Origin: an uncultured Agathobacter sp. | GTDB lineage: Bacteria; Bacillota; Clostridia; Lachnospirales; Lachnospiraceae | DNA: 64,000 nucleotides | Reading direction: 5' to 3' | Assembly: GCA_944381555.1 (NCBI GenBank) | Contig: CALWLL010000052.1 | Coordinates: forward strand, 48,166-112,165 | Shown here: piece by piece, positions 8,555 through 18,123 of the stretch | How positions within the stretch are numbered: the stretch's first letter is position 1 | How the letters are laid out: each line of letters starts with the position of its first letter | Translations under genes and position numbers: made by a program | Notes under the pieces: generated by a model | The model's input: the letters and a program-made list of their open reading frames with translations, nothing else | What the model was told of the DNA's origin: nothing | Database searches by the model: none

Positions 8555-8857
8555 TTATTCGGCATTTTCTGTAGATTCTGTCGAATCTTCTTTATCTGTA
8601 GCTTCTTCTGTTTCTGTATCCTCCGCATAAAGTTCATTCAAATAATCATCAATGCCTGCCGTTGTAGCATAAATTGTTTTTACCGGACGGTTATCAATAA
8701 CGTAGATAACTGCACTTACACCAATCCACGCAACAAGCGCTAAAGCTACAATGCTGCCGCAGACTTTTGCAATGAAACGGTTGCGTTTCTGCTTTGCCAT
8801 TGTTTCTTTACGATTTGCTTTCTCAACTTTATACTTATCAACTTTTGCCTGACTCAT
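8555..8857 (-). CDS. Small membrane protein with acidic tail, unknown
   Basis: A 100-aa protein starting at 8857, eight bases after AGGAG; an ATG two codons earlier is too close to that site. It has a lysine-rich N-terminal cytoplasmic segment, one transmembrane helix (about residues 33-53, VCGSIVALALVAWIGVSAVI), and an extracellular part ending in a Glu/Thr/Ser-rich acidic tail. I recognise no catalytic motif. It is preceded by about 75 bases of non-coding DNA before proC and seems to stand alone. Confidence 0.65.
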   Translation of the reverse strand: MSQAKVDKYKVEKANRKETMAKQKRNRFIAKVCGSIVALALVAWIGVSAVIYVIDNRPVKTIYATTAGIDDYLNELYAEDTETEEATDKEDSTESTENAE

Positions 8858-8933
8858 TTTCATCTCTCCTTAGTACTTAAATACTTAACAGATATATTCT
8901 ACATGGTTTTGCCACAAAAAGCAAGGAAAATTG

Positions 8934-9728
8934 TTACATACTGCGCGACTTATCCAGACAGGCTTTCACGGCATCCATAACCGCCGCACGCATTCCCTGC
9001 TCCTCTAATATTCGCACTGCCTGAATCGTTGTCCCTCCCGGTGAGCAAACCATATCCTTAAGCTGAGCCGGATGCAGGTTTGTTTCTAATACCATTTTAG
9101 CGCTTCCTAACACCGCCTGAGCTGCAAATGTATATGCCTGCTGTCTTGGCATACCACCCTCAACTGCGGCATCCGCCATTGCCTCAATAAACATGAATAC
9201 ATAAGCAGGCGAACTGCCGCTAACGGCGGTTACCACATCCATCAGTTCCTCTGCTACGATTTCCGTTTTGGAGAATCCGCTGCACAAGTCGCAGACCGCC
9301 TTTAACTCAGAGGCAGATACCCTTTCATTTCCGCAGATTCCCATCATGCCCTCTTTTACGCAGGACGGTGTGTTTGGCATGGCCCGAACGATTTTGCAGG
9401 ACTTGCCTGCCTTCTCTTTTATCCATGCAAAGGTTTTGCCCGGCGCAATCGAAATAAGTACCGTCTGCTCTTTGATTTCACTTCGGATTTCTGCAAGAAC
9501 CTCTTCATAATACTGCGGTTTTACTGCCAGAAATACATAATCTGCCTCACGCACAACCTCTATATTTTTCTGTGCAACAGATACCTTATATTGTCTTTCA
9601 ATTTTTTCTTTTGTATTGGCAGTCTTTACCGAAACAATAACATCTTTTTCCGATATTTTTCCCGAACCGAGCATTCCGGCAAGCATTGCCTGTCCCATAT
9701 TTCCGCAGCCGATAAATCCAACTTTCAT
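8934..9728 (-). CDS. proC: Pyrroline-5-carboxylate reductase
   Basis: The last step of proline synthesis: NAD(P)H reduction of pyrroline-5-carboxylate. At 264 aa the length is normal. The Rossmann start MKVGFIGCGNMGQAMLAG, the middle motif AVKPQYYEEVL, RAMPNTPSCVKEG, and the C-terminal SPGGTTIQAVRILEEQG signature are all present. The neighbour argJ suggests a loose grouping of glutamate-family amino acid genes. Confidence 0.96.
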   Translation of the reverse strand: MKVGFIGCGNMGQAMLAGMLGSGKISEKDVIVSVKTANTKEKIERQYKVSVAQKNIEVVREADYVFLAVKPQYYEEVLAEIRSEIKEQTVLISIAPGKTFAWIKEKAGKSCKIVRAMPNTPSCVKEGMMGICGNERVSASELKAVCDLCSGFSKTEIVAEELMDVVTAVSGSSPAYVFMFIEAMADAAVEGGMPRQQAYTFAAQAVLGSAKMVLETNLHPAQLKDMVCSPGGTTIQAVRILEEQGMRAAVMDAVKACLDKSRSM

Positions 9729-9787
9729 AATAATCCCCGTTTTTGCGCACTAATCCTTTCCTATTTGCTGAGCAATCTATAAAATAA

Positions 9788-11041
9788 TTAAGAACGGTAA
9801 TCTCCGTTTATCTTTACATATTCGTATGTCAGGTCACAGCCCCATGCTTTGGCTTTTGCCTCTCCCTGATTTAAATCAACATGAATATAGATTTCATCCG
9901 CACTCAATACTTTCTTTGCTGTTTCTTCTGAAAATTCCACGCCGGAACCGTTTCTGCATACTGCAACCGTTCCTTGCTCCGATGCCAAATCCACATCTAC
10001 CTTATTAATATCAAACTCTGCCTTTGCATAGCCTATGGCACACAAAATCCTGCCCCAGTTTGCATCTTCTCCAAACATTGCACATTTCAAAAGCGGCGAA
10101 CAAATCACACTTTTTGCCACAGTAATGGCTGTATCCAAATCCGGGGCGCCTATGCAGGAGCATTCTAACATTTTGGTTGCGCCTTCACCATCCTTCGCCA
10201 GCATCTTGGTAAGCTTCTCAAGGATCTCATATAATACGCCCTTGAATATCTCATAATCCTCATTTTCAGTTTCAATCTTTACGTTCCCTGCAAGGCCATT
10301 CGCCATAACTGCCAATGTGTCATTGGTAGAGGTATCTCCATCCACGCTGAGGCAGTTGTAGGTTATCTTTACGATTTCCGATAAGGCTTTCTGCAATAAA
10401 CCTGAATCAATTGCCACATCCGTTGTAATGAAGTTTAAGGTTGTTGCCATATTTGGGTGAATCATGCCGCTTCCCTTTGCCATACCGCCCATGATACACT
10501 CTGTCCCGCCTACGGTAAACTTTACTGCATACTGCTTTGGAATCGTATCTGTCGTCATAATCGCGTTTGTCACTCTGTCATTTCCATCCGCAGTTAATCC
10601 GGCAACAAGAGCGTGCATATGACTTTCAATTGGTTCCATCGGAAGAATCTGGCCGATAACGCCGGTAGATGCTACTATGACCTCTTCTTCTTTGACGTCA
10701 TAGCCTTGTGCTGTCAGTTCTGTGGCTGCCAGACTGCACATCTTCTGTGCTTTCTCTACTCCGTCAATGTTACAGGTATTGGCATTCTTGCTGTTTACGA
10801 TGATTACCTTTGATTTTTCTCCCGATTTTTCTAAGTTTGCCTTTGTCACAAGAATCGGTGCGCCCTTTACTTTATTTGTTGTATATACGGCAGCCGTATC
10901 GCATACAGCTTCCGATACAACCATACCCAAATCATTCTTTTCTTTATCTGGATTCAGACCACAGTTTAATCCATTTGCCTTAAAGCCTTTCGCCGCACAT
11001 ACTCCGCCTTCAATTTGCATCCACGCCTGATTTTTCACCAT
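9788..11041 (-). CDS. argJ: Bifunctional glutamate N-acetyltransferase / ornithine acetyltransferase ArgJ
   Basis: ArgJ recycles the acetyl group from acetylornithine to glutamate in arginine synthesis. At 417 aa it is a normal precursor that cleaves itself before a Thr; the cleavage segment KGSGMIHPNMATTLNF is visible, with the nucleophilic Thr after NMA. VDGDTSTNDT and the C-terminal NWGRILCAIGY also match the family. AAGGAG lies before the ATG. Whether it makes acetylglutamate de novo from acetyl-CoA cannot be read from sequence. No other arg gene is in the window. Confidence 0.96.
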   Translation of the reverse strand: MVKNQAWMQIEGGVCAAKGFKANGLNCGLNPDKEKNDLGMVVSEAVCDTAAVYTTNKVKGAPILVTKANLEKSGEKSKVIIVNSKNANTCNIDGVEKAQKMCSLAATELTAQGYDVKEEEVIVASTGVIGQILPMEPIESHMHALVAGLTADGNDRVTNAIMTTDTIPKQYAVKFTVGGTECIMGGMAKGSGMIHPNMATTLNFITTDVAIDSGLLQKALSEIVKITYNCLSVDGDTSTNDTLAVMANGLAGNVKIETENEDYEIFKGVLYEILEKLTKMLAKDGEGATKMLECSCIGAPDLDTAITVAKSVICSPLLKCAMFGEDANWGRILCAIGYAKAEFDINKVDVDLASEQGTVAVCRNGSGVEFSEETAKKVLSADEIYIHVDLNQGEAKAKAWGCDLTYEYVKINGDYRS

Positions 11042-11073
11042 ACCGGTACAACTCCTTCTAAGTATCCTGCATT

Positions 11074-12582
11074 TTAAATGTATTTATCCAATTGATGAGA
11101 CACATTCAGAATATTTGTTAATTCTAACTTTGCACTTTCAGCATTATCTAAGTTTTCAATTGTCATGTCTGCTGCCTGTGCAGAAGAAGCTGTAACCTCC
11201 TCTGTTGTCGCAGACAAGTATGTAATATTGTCAACAATCTGATTATTCGCTTCAGAAAGGCTTACAAGCATACCGTCGATATTTTCAATTTCTGTAATTA
11301 GTCCATTTACATTTTTGCTCATTTCTTCAAAGCTCATGGATACCTTTTCAATCATATCCTCCTGAACACTTGTAGCATCCATTGAGCGGCCTACCGCATT
11401 TGCAGCCTCTTGTGCATTCTGCGAAAGTTCATCAAGAATACGGGCAATATTCTCTGTCTCCTGACGGGTTTTTGCTGCTAACTGTCTGATTTCATCTGCC
11501 ACTACTGCAAATCCCCTGCCTGCCTCTCCTGCTCTTGCACTCTCGATAGAAGCGTTCAGCGCAAGAAGATTGGTCTGGTTTGAGATTGAGAAAATTGTGT
11601 CTGCAATCCCTTTTACCGCATTGGTACGTTCCTGTAATTCTTGCATAGAGCTTGCCACATCCCCGTTTGTCTGGGCAATAACTTCTGATTGCTGTTTTAA
11701 ATCTGACATAAGCTGTAAGTTCTGCCGATTCAGTTCATCCGACTGCTGCGCTACACGGACCATATTCTCAGAACTTTGGATGGTAACATTAATGGAATCC
11801 TGAATATTCTGCGTCATTGTTGTCTGTGTCTGAATATTATCCGATGTACTCTGCGTACTGCTGGAAATGTCACTCATAGCACCATTTACAATTTCCGAAG
11901 ATTCATTCAGCTTATTGATAATCTCCATTGCATTCTCTGTTCCCCGGCGAACCTCTTCTGCCACTGAGATAACATCATCCATAATCTGCTTCTGGCGCGC
12001 CTGCTCTGCTGCTGCCGCGCTGACAGAATGCTCATTAAAAAGCGTTGCGATTCTCGTCGTAAAACATGCGAGCGCCAGTAACAATATAACCGCACTTGTA
12101 ACAAACATCTCATCAATAATGAGTGTACCCTGCACACGTTTTTCAATCCCGATTTGTATAACGTTTACTAAAATGATGGTTGCCGCATAGGCGGCAGATG
12201 CACGCAAGGAAAACTTCATATCAAAGAAAAGAATATATCCAACGATTGGAAATGCCCCTATTAAACGTGCAAAATCCTGCGTATATACATAACTGATAAC
12301 CCAACTGATCAGACACAGTCCTATTAAAGAAACATATTTTAGATACGCAGTCGCCGGTCTGCGTTTAATCATTATCCATATCGAGGACAACGAAATTAAC
12401 ACTCCTATGCCAATCATTCCGCAAAATCCGGCTGAACGTTCGTTTCTTAACAAAGATGTTAAAAGCATCAGTATAATATATATATAATATACTGTGTATC
12501 CGATTGCCAGAAAACGGTTTGCACGGATCAACTGCTGCTGCTTATCTGCATATAAATACTCTTTTTTTTCCTTTACAAGCAT
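11074..12582 (-). CDS. Methyl-accepting chemotaxis protein with polytopic N-terminus
   Basis: A 502-aa receptor-type signalling protein. The N-terminal 170 residues hold about six hydrophobic helices and no large extracellular sensing domain. The rest is a long coiled coil with the MCP signalling tip ([36 protein letters not shown]), which contacts CheA and CheW. The absence of a classical ligand domain suggests sensing through the membrane segment, for example redox or energy state, but that is inference. No other chemotaxis gene lies in the window. GGAGG precedes the ATG. Confidence 0.9.
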   Translation of the reverse strand: MLVKEKKEYLYADKQQQLIRANRFLAIGYTVYYIYIILMLLTSLLRNERSAGFCGMIGIGVLISLSSIWIMIKRRPATAYLKYVSLIGLCLISWVISYVYTQDFARLIGAFPIVGYILFFDMKFSLRASAAYAATIILVNVIQIGIEKRVQGTLIIDEMFVTSAVILLLALACFTTRIATLFNEHSVSAAAAEQARQKQIMDDVISVAEEVRRGTENAMEIINKLNESSEIVNGAMSDISSSTQSTSDNIQTQTTMTQNIQDSINVTIQSSENMVRVAQQSDELNRQNLQLMSDLKQQSEVIAQTNGDVASSMQELQERTNAVKGIADTIFSISNQTNLLALNASIESARAGEAGRGFAVVADEIRQLAAKTRQETENIARILDELSQNAQEAANAVGRSMDATSVQEDMIEKVSMSFEEMSKNVNGLITEIENIDGMLVSLSEANNQIVDNITYLSATTEEVTASSAQAADMTIENLDNAESAKLELTNILNVSHQLDKYI

Positions 12583-12621
12583 TTCTATAATCCTCCTAAG
12601 TAAAACCTCATATTATCTTTT

Positions 12622-13953
12622 TTATTCCGCCTCTTCCATAACACTCATGTATGCAGGACGAATAATTTTATTCATACCAATCATTTCTTCAATGCGGTGC
12701 GCACTCCAGCCCACAATACGGGCAATTGCAAACAGCGGTGTATACAATTCCATTGGAATACCCAGCATTTCATATACAAATCCACTGTAAAAATCCACAT
12801 TAGGACTAACGCCTTTAAAAATATGTCGTTTTTCAGCAATCAGTTCCGGCGCTACCTCTTCAATCATGTTATACAGACCCATTTGTTTCTGCTGGTTCTT
12901 TGCTGCCGCCAAATCTTCTACATAAGAACGGAAAATTCTTTCACGCGGGTCAGATAAGGAATAAACTGCATGTCCCATACCGTAGATAAGACCCTTTTTA
13001 TCAAATACTTCTCCATCCAGCATTCTTCTAAGATATGCTTTTACTTCATCACGGTCGCCCCAATCCTTCACATTCTGACGGATATCTTCCATCATTTCCA
13101 TAACCTTGATGTTTGCACCGCCATGCTTTGGTCCTTTCAGGGATGACATAGCTGCTGCAATTGCAGAATATGTGTCCGTACCCGCAGACGTAACTACACG
13201 GGTAGTAAAGGTTGAGTTATTCCCGCCGCCATGCTCCATATGAAGCATCAGAGCCACATCTAAGACCTTGGCTTCCAGTTGTGTGTATTTCTTATCCGGA
13301 CGAAGCATCATTAAGAAATTCTCTGCTGCGGAAAGGCTTGGATCCGGTCTGTGAATATACATGCTTGCGTCATTTTCATAATGATTATATGCATGGTAAC
13401 CATATACGGCCAGCATCGGGAAATTTGCAATAAGCTGTAAACACTGACGAATACTATTTTCTACAGATGTATCTGCTGTCAATGCATCATAAGAAGCCAG
13501 TGTAAGGATACTTCTGGTCATTGAGTTCATAATATCCTTAGACGGAGCCTTCATGATAACATCTCTTGTAAAATTAGTCGGAAGTGTTCTGCTGTTTCCT
13601 AATATTGCCGCAAACTCACTTAATTCTTCTACGCTTGGAATTTCACCAAACAACAGCAGGTATGCTGTTTTTTCAAAACAGAACTCATCTTCTTTTAAGT
13701 CATTGATAAGTTTCTCCACACGAAAACCTCTGTACCAGAGTTCACCATCACACGGCACCTGTACCCCATCAACTTTTTTAAAAGATACAATTTTTGAAAT
13801 ATTAGTAAGACCTGTAAGAACTCCCTTACCGTTTAAATCACGAAGGCCTCTGTTTACACCGAATTTCTTAAACAGTTCTTCCGGAATTGTGTCGTTTTTT
13901 ACACACATATCTTTTTTGTTGATTGCATAAGTAGTTAAATCTTTTAATACCAT
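12622..13953 (-). CDS. Citrate synthase
   Basis: It condenses acetyl-CoA and oxaloacetate; in such anaerobes this feeds glutamate synthesis. Length 443 aa. The active-site elements are MEHGGGNNSTF, GPKHGGAN (catalytic His) and NVDFYSGFVYEMLGIP (catalytic Asp). It belongs to the citrate/2-methylcitrate synthase family, so propionyl-CoA use cannot be excluded. No aconitase or isocitrate dehydrogenase gene is adjacent, as would be usual in a citZ-citC operon; the upstream neighbour is a cNMP-domain protein. Confidence 0.92.
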   Translation of the reverse strand: MVLKDLTTYAINKKDMCVKNDTIPEELFKKFGVNRGLRDLNGKGVLTGLTNISKIVSFKKVDGVQVPCDGELWYRGFRVEKLINDLKEDEFCFEKTAYLLLFGEIPSVEELSEFAAILGNSRTLPTNFTRDVIMKAPSKDIMNSMTRSILTLASYDALTADTSVENSIRQCLQLIANFPMLAVYGYHAYNHYENDASMYIHRPDPSLSAAENFLMMLRPDKKYTQLEAKVLDVALMLHMEHGGGNNSTFTTRVVTSAGTDTYSAIAAAMSSLKGPKHGGANIKVMEMMEDIRQNVKDWGDRDEVKAYLRRMLDGEVFDKKGLIYGMGHAVYSLSDPRERIFRSYVEDLAAAKNQQKQMGLYNMIEEVAPELIAEKRHIFKGVSPNVDFYSGFVYEMLGIPMELYTPLFAIARIVGWSAHRIEEMIGMNKIIRPAYMSVMEEAE

Positions 13954-14004
13954 TCTATCACTCCACTTCCTGTATTTTATTTCCTACAAACGGGAACCGG
14001 ATGC

Positions 14005-16341
14005 CTACATTGAGTAGAAATCCATATGTGCCTGCAATTCGGCAGTCATAACACCCCCATCTGATGTATAACGGTCAAATAAGATTCTTTGTTTTTCACG
14101 TTTTCTGCTCATTACAATATCGCTCTTAATAAAGAGTTCCTTAAACATTGGGTTATCTTTCAGCTTCTTACGGACTGCTGAAGGGAACGGTACATAATCC
14201 GAGATAATCCGTCTGGATACCTTGTTCAAACGGAAACTGCCCTGTGATTCGTACTTCATCCAGCTTACATAATCTGCCACAAACACTTCTCTGTAGTTGT
14301 TCTTTGCATGAATCAGATCTGCTTTTATTTTTTCTTTTGCCGGCTGGCTTAAATCACGGTTCTTACGATAAAACTGAATATAATCGTAAAATTCTGATGT
14401 TAAGGATTTTTCCCTGATGTCATTCCATCTTACGCCCAGAATCTTACGGCAGATTTCCCAGCGGTAGCGGCCTGCCGTTTCTAACATCATCTGTGATAAA
14501 TCTCCAATTGTCATAACCGGGAAAATGAAACGGGCAGGCGTATCTCTCTTAACTCCTGACGTTTCCTGCCACATCATGGCCCTGCTTCCGATGTTTGGCA
14601 TAAGTATGACCTCAGGAAGAACTTCTTTCATGATCTCTGTCCTGTCAATTCCATGCTCCGGCGCCATAAAATATACTTCACGGTAGAAACAGGAATAATC
14701 CAGACTGCGGATTTCATCGACTGCCTCGTTAATCTTGTCCAATGTAAGAAGCATCTGATCGACGCTTCGGATGAAGTCCTTATTATGCAGTACCGGGCAG
14801 AAAGAAGTAATCCGGCCATATGTAATACGGTTATTTGTGGTAAACATATTGCGGATCTCAAACTGGACTTTTTTCAACTGGTCACGCTTTAACTCATTTT
14901 CCTGCGCACGCGTAATCATGTTGTTTTTTCGCTTTTCAAGCAATTCTCCCGCATAATCCACATCAAACTCATTCTTGGAAGGTTCCCTTTCCCCCATGTA
15001 TATCATACACAACCACTGGTAAGCAGTAAATACATGCACAAAGGCTTCATTCTCTGCCATACGTGCTTTCTGCTGCTCCTGCTGCCTGTGAATACTGTCT
15101 AATGCGGCAAGAAGCTCATCTAAATGTTCTTCTCCTGCCATCTGCAAATCAAGAATGCCAAACTGGAAGAACAATTCCATAACCGTTGAGATGCTTTTTG
15201 CCTCAAATGCCCGCAGAAATGCTTTCTCATAGATATCATAGAACATAGCTGTCAGTTCCTTGCGCACCCGCTGACAGGCACTTGTAGTATAATCCTGTGC
15301 AACAGCCACAGTCTCGTAAGATTTCAGAAGCTCTTTGCATTTTGCAATCTCTTCCTTACCAAATCCCGCATACTTCATAATATATGCAGCAAAGTCTGTT
15401 TTTAAAACCGCCTCTTTATCCATTTCTTCGGTAACTACGCCCTGCTGCATCTCTCCTCTGGATTCCTCAGCAGCATGGGTCAGCACATAGTTTTTAAAGT
15501 TCATTGAGGTATAATATTTGATACGGTTTGTAACCTCTTCCTCAGAAAATAGTCCGGTTCTTAAAAGAAAATCCTGAATCTCGAATACTTTTATCTGTGC
15601 ACTCGTGGCAGAACCGCCGCGATGCGCCATCTGCATAGAGAAATCATACCATAACTCCACCAGATCCTCATCTTCACAGATAAGAACCTCTTTTGCTTTC
15701 ATCTGGTATTCTGTCAAGACGTCCATATTAGAAAGCAGGCGGCAGATCATGTCGGAAATATTTAGGATTTCGCCCACACACAAAGCCTGATTATCTGTGT
15801 AGTAGCAACGCAGGTCTTTCTCCGGCTGTTCAGCTAACTCCTTAAAATAAGCTTTCTCCCAGCTTCTAATTGGTTCCGGCAGACAAATCTGCTGCAATTC
15901 CTCAACAGCAAACTCCTTTGGTTCCAAAAAAGCTGCGGAGCAGTCTGACTCATATTCGCTCATCTGCTTATTCACAAAATTGCAAATCTCCTCAACGGAT
16001 TTCTCCAGTTCTGTATAGTGACTATATACCGTCTTATACTGAATAACGGCTGCATGTAAAAATGCATAGATGTATTTGGGCTGCTCACTGAATATTTCAA
16101 AATAATCCTCCGGTGTTTCATATTTGTATGCAGCAACCAGGGAGTCTTCGGCCGCGACATAATCGCACATATAAGCGTCCGCCTGACAAGCTGTAAGATC
16201 TAATACGCTTCCTGTTCCCAGAGAAATCTCATTATATTCTGTTTTCAGTTTCACAGAACCTCTTAAAACGATGTAAATCGCTTTCATGGATTCGCCCTTG
16301 TGAATCAGATAATCACCTTTTTTCAATGGAATAGCTGTCAT
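14005..16341 (-). CDS. Large protein with N-terminal cyclic-nucleotide-binding (Crp-like) domain
   Basis: A 778-aa protein. Residues about 1-100 form a cNMP-binding beta roll (PLKKGDYLIHKGESMKAIYIVLRGSVKL), as in Crp/Fnr sensors, but no helix-turn-helix follows. The remaining 650 residues are largely helical with several charged coiled-coil-like stretches, and I recognise no enzyme motif. It lies 51 bases upstream of citrate synthase on the same strand, so co-transcription is likely. It could be a sensor scaffold; no function is assigned. Confidence 0.7.
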   Translation of the reverse strand: MTAIPLKKGDYLIHKGESMKAIYIVLRGSVKLKTEYNEISLGTGSVLDLTACQADAYMCDYVAAEDSLVAAYKYETPEDYFEIFSEQPKYIYAFLHAAVIQYKTVYSHYTELEKSVEEICNFVNKQMSEYESDCSAAFLEPKEFAVEELQQICLPEPIRSWEKAYFKELAEQPEKDLRCYYTDNQALCVGEILNISDMICRLLSNMDVLTEYQMKAKEVLICEDEDLVELWYDFSMQMAHRGGSATSAQIKVFEIQDFLLRTGLFSEEEVTNRIKYYTSMNFKNYVLTHAAEESRGEMQQGVVTEEMDKEAVLKTDFAAYIMKYAGFGKEEIAKCKELLKSYETVAVAQDYTTSACQRVRKELTAMFYDIYEKAFLRAFEAKSISTVMELFFQFGILDLQMAGEEHLDELLAALDSIHRQQEQQKARMAENEAFVHVFTAYQWLCMIYMGEREPSKNEFDVDYAGELLEKRKNNMITRAQENELKRDQLKKVQFEIRNMFTTNNRITYGRITSFCPVLHNKDFIRSVDQMLLTLDKINEAVDEIRSLDYSCFYREVYFMAPEHGIDRTEIMKEVLPEVILMPNIGSRAMMWQETSGVKRDTPARFIFPVMTIGDLSQMMLETAGRYRWEICRKILGVRWNDIREKSLTSEFYDYIQFYRKNRDLSQPAKEKIKADLIHAKNNYREVFVADYVSWMKYESQGSFRLNKVSRRIISDYVPFPSAVRKKLKDNPMFKELFIKSDIVMSRKREKQRILFDRYTSDGGVMTAELQAHMDFYSM

Positions 16342-16448
16342 GATATATACCTTCTTTTCTGCGTTCTATATGTCATAGAGTTATTCTTTTCCACCATGTC
16401 ATATATTTTACCACACCCCCAATCATCTGCCTACCTTTTTCTGCAAAT

Positions 16449-16487
16449 TTGAGAAAAAATAAAAGCCGGACCTCTTGCGTCCGGCTT
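16449..16487 (-). terminator. Terminator after the response regulator gene
   Basis: Perfect 9-bp stem AAGCCGGAC/GTCCGGCTT (16463-16471 with 16479-16487). On the minus strand it is followed by TTTTATTTTTTCTC. It ends the Hpt/response-regulator unit. Confidence 0.9.
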
Positions 16488-16519
16488 AACCACAGTCTTT
16501 TTTATTTCTTTGTCTGATT

Positions 16520-17539
16520 CTATCTGGCCTGATGATAAGAATAGATAATATCCCACTTGCAGCTTATCAGCAGAGTAAGAAGCTCCTCACTTACAAATCC
16601 CTCATCCTTTTTTATCTCTTTTACTGATAAATCAAATTGCTTTTCATTTTGCTCCGGGCTTTCCGAGAATATGGTATCAAACCGTTCTGTCAATCTGCAC
16701 ATCTGCGTATATATCAGATTATTTTCACCAATAATTCTGTGCGGAAATCCCGTTCCGTCATATCGCTCATGGTGATGCATGCAAATGTCTGAGCATATCT
16801 GCACAAAATAACTGCATTGCTGCGAATAATTCAATTGAATGATTGCTGCTCCCAGCATAGTGTGGCTTTGAGGAGCGCTCTCCCTCTTTGCCGCCTTTAA
16901 CGGATTCTCAGACACAGCCATTCTTCCTATGTTACAAAAATATCCTGCACTGCTGATTATCTCAATATTATTTTTATCAAGCGCCGCATCTTCTGTCATG
17001 AGGGCATACTTTTCCAGAAGTATACGCATTATATTCTGGATGCGTAAACAATGCCCGGTATCCTCTCCTTTATCATACAGATAAGTATTATATATCTGCT
17101 TCAAGTCGGATATGTACCTCTGGGTCATCTTCACATCCTCCGGGCGCAATTCGCATTCCGAGATAATCCCAAGTCTTAGCTTTATCCTTTTTAATATATC
17201 TTCCCTGTCAAATGGCTTTCTTATAAACTCAGACACATTATATTGTATTGCCCTCTGCACATTGTCTCTTGTTGCTTCTGCCGTTATCAGAAACACAGGC
17301 GGGACGCTTATCGTTTTTTCTTTGAGTATTCCCAATACTCCAAATCCATCCAGAACCGGCATGGAAACGTCTAAAAGAAGCGCATCCAGAGAGTCCTTCT
17401 CTTTAAGTATAATATCCAACCCGCTGTATCCGCTGTCTGCCTCTATTATCTCAAATTCTTCCTGCAAAATGTTTTTCAGCACAGTGCGGTCTATCTCAGA
17501 ATCATCTACAATCAATATTCTCTTGCTGTTTTTTTTCAT
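16520..17539 (-). CDS. Response regulator with degenerate HD-GYP output domain
   Basis: A 339-aa protein. Residues 1-125 form a receiver domain (ILIVDDSEID, LLLDVSMPVLDGFGVL with the phospho-acceptor Asp, and FIRKPFDREDIL). The C-terminal half resembles an HD-GYP phosphodiesterase for cyclic di-GMP: HHERYDGTGFP matches the HHE...DGxGYP block. But the metal-binding HD pair normally in HDIGK reads CN here (AGYFCNIGRMAV), and the following DvfDA block is weak. It is therefore probably non-catalytic. An Hpt gene lies 85 bases upstream on the same strand and could pass phosphate to it. Confidence 0.88.
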   Translation of the reverse strand: MKKNSKRILIVDDSEIDRTVLKNILQEEFEIIEADSGYSGLDIILKEKDSLDALLLDVSMPVLDGFGVLGILKEKTISVPPVFLITAEATRDNVQRAIQYNVSEFIRKPFDREDILKRIKLRLGIISECELRPEDVKMTQRYISDLKQIYNTYLYDKGEDTGHCLRIQNIMRILLEKYALMTEDAALDKNNIEIISSAGYFCNIGRMAVSENPLKAAKRESAPQSHTMLGAAIIQLNYSQQCSYFVQICSDICMHHHERYDGTGFPHRIIGENNLIYTQMCRLTERFDTIFSESPEQNEKQFDLSVKEIKKDEGFVSEELLTLLISCKWDIIYSYHQAR

Positions 17540-17624
17540 ATACTGTTTTCAGCCAAAACGGCCTTTCCTCCTTCTTTCGTATCATATACCATCCCAAAGC
17601 CGCTTCCCTCAGGGCAGCCGCACC

Positions 17625-17996
17625 TTAGAATGCCTCTTTTGCCTTATGCCTTCTGATACAATTTAATATGTCTGTCTGCACCGGATATATCTCTTTAAGA
17701 ACTGATCTTGCCTGTTCCGGCTGTCCCTTGCGCAATAACTGAACAATCTTGTCATATGCCTCGTAGAGAGGCGTGATAGAAAGGTTTCCTGCCGAGCCCT
17801 TAATCGTATGCGCCTTCTCCAATACCTCCGGGCTTTCATTATCATCAAAATCAGGCGTTATCAACAGTGTTCCCATAATATCGTCAAATTTGAACAGCAT
17901 TCTCTCGTAGAGTGAAGTGTTGCCCATCAATCGGTCAGTTCCTTCATCAACATCTACATCTAATTTACGCAGTTCCTCCAGCAAACTTAGACTCAT
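17625..17996 (-). CDS. Histidine-containing phosphotransfer (Hpt) protein
   Basis: A 123-aa stand-alone Hpt protein carrying AHTIKGSAGNLSI, where His is the phospho-acceptor, within a helical bundle. It would relay phosphate from a hybrid kinase to a receiver domain. The start at 17996 follows AGGAG; an upstream Met at 18023 lacks a site. The response regulator gene immediately downstream is the obvious partner. The kinase is not in the window. Confidence 0.9.
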   Translation of the reverse strand: MSLSLLEELRKLDVDVDEGTDRLMGNTSLYERMLFKFDDIMGTLLITPDFDDNESPEVLEKAHTIKGSAGNLSITPLYEAYDKIVQLLRKGQPEQARSVLKEIYPVQTDILNCIRRHKAKEAF

Positions 17997-18123
17997 ACCG
18001 CAACTCCTCTCTTTTGTGAACATCTTAATTCTATAATACCATCCTCTTTTTTTATGTCAAGATTCCCATTCCAGTCCATGCTTTTTGCATTAGCCGGATT
18101 ACCTAAATACTTTTTGCGTCTAA

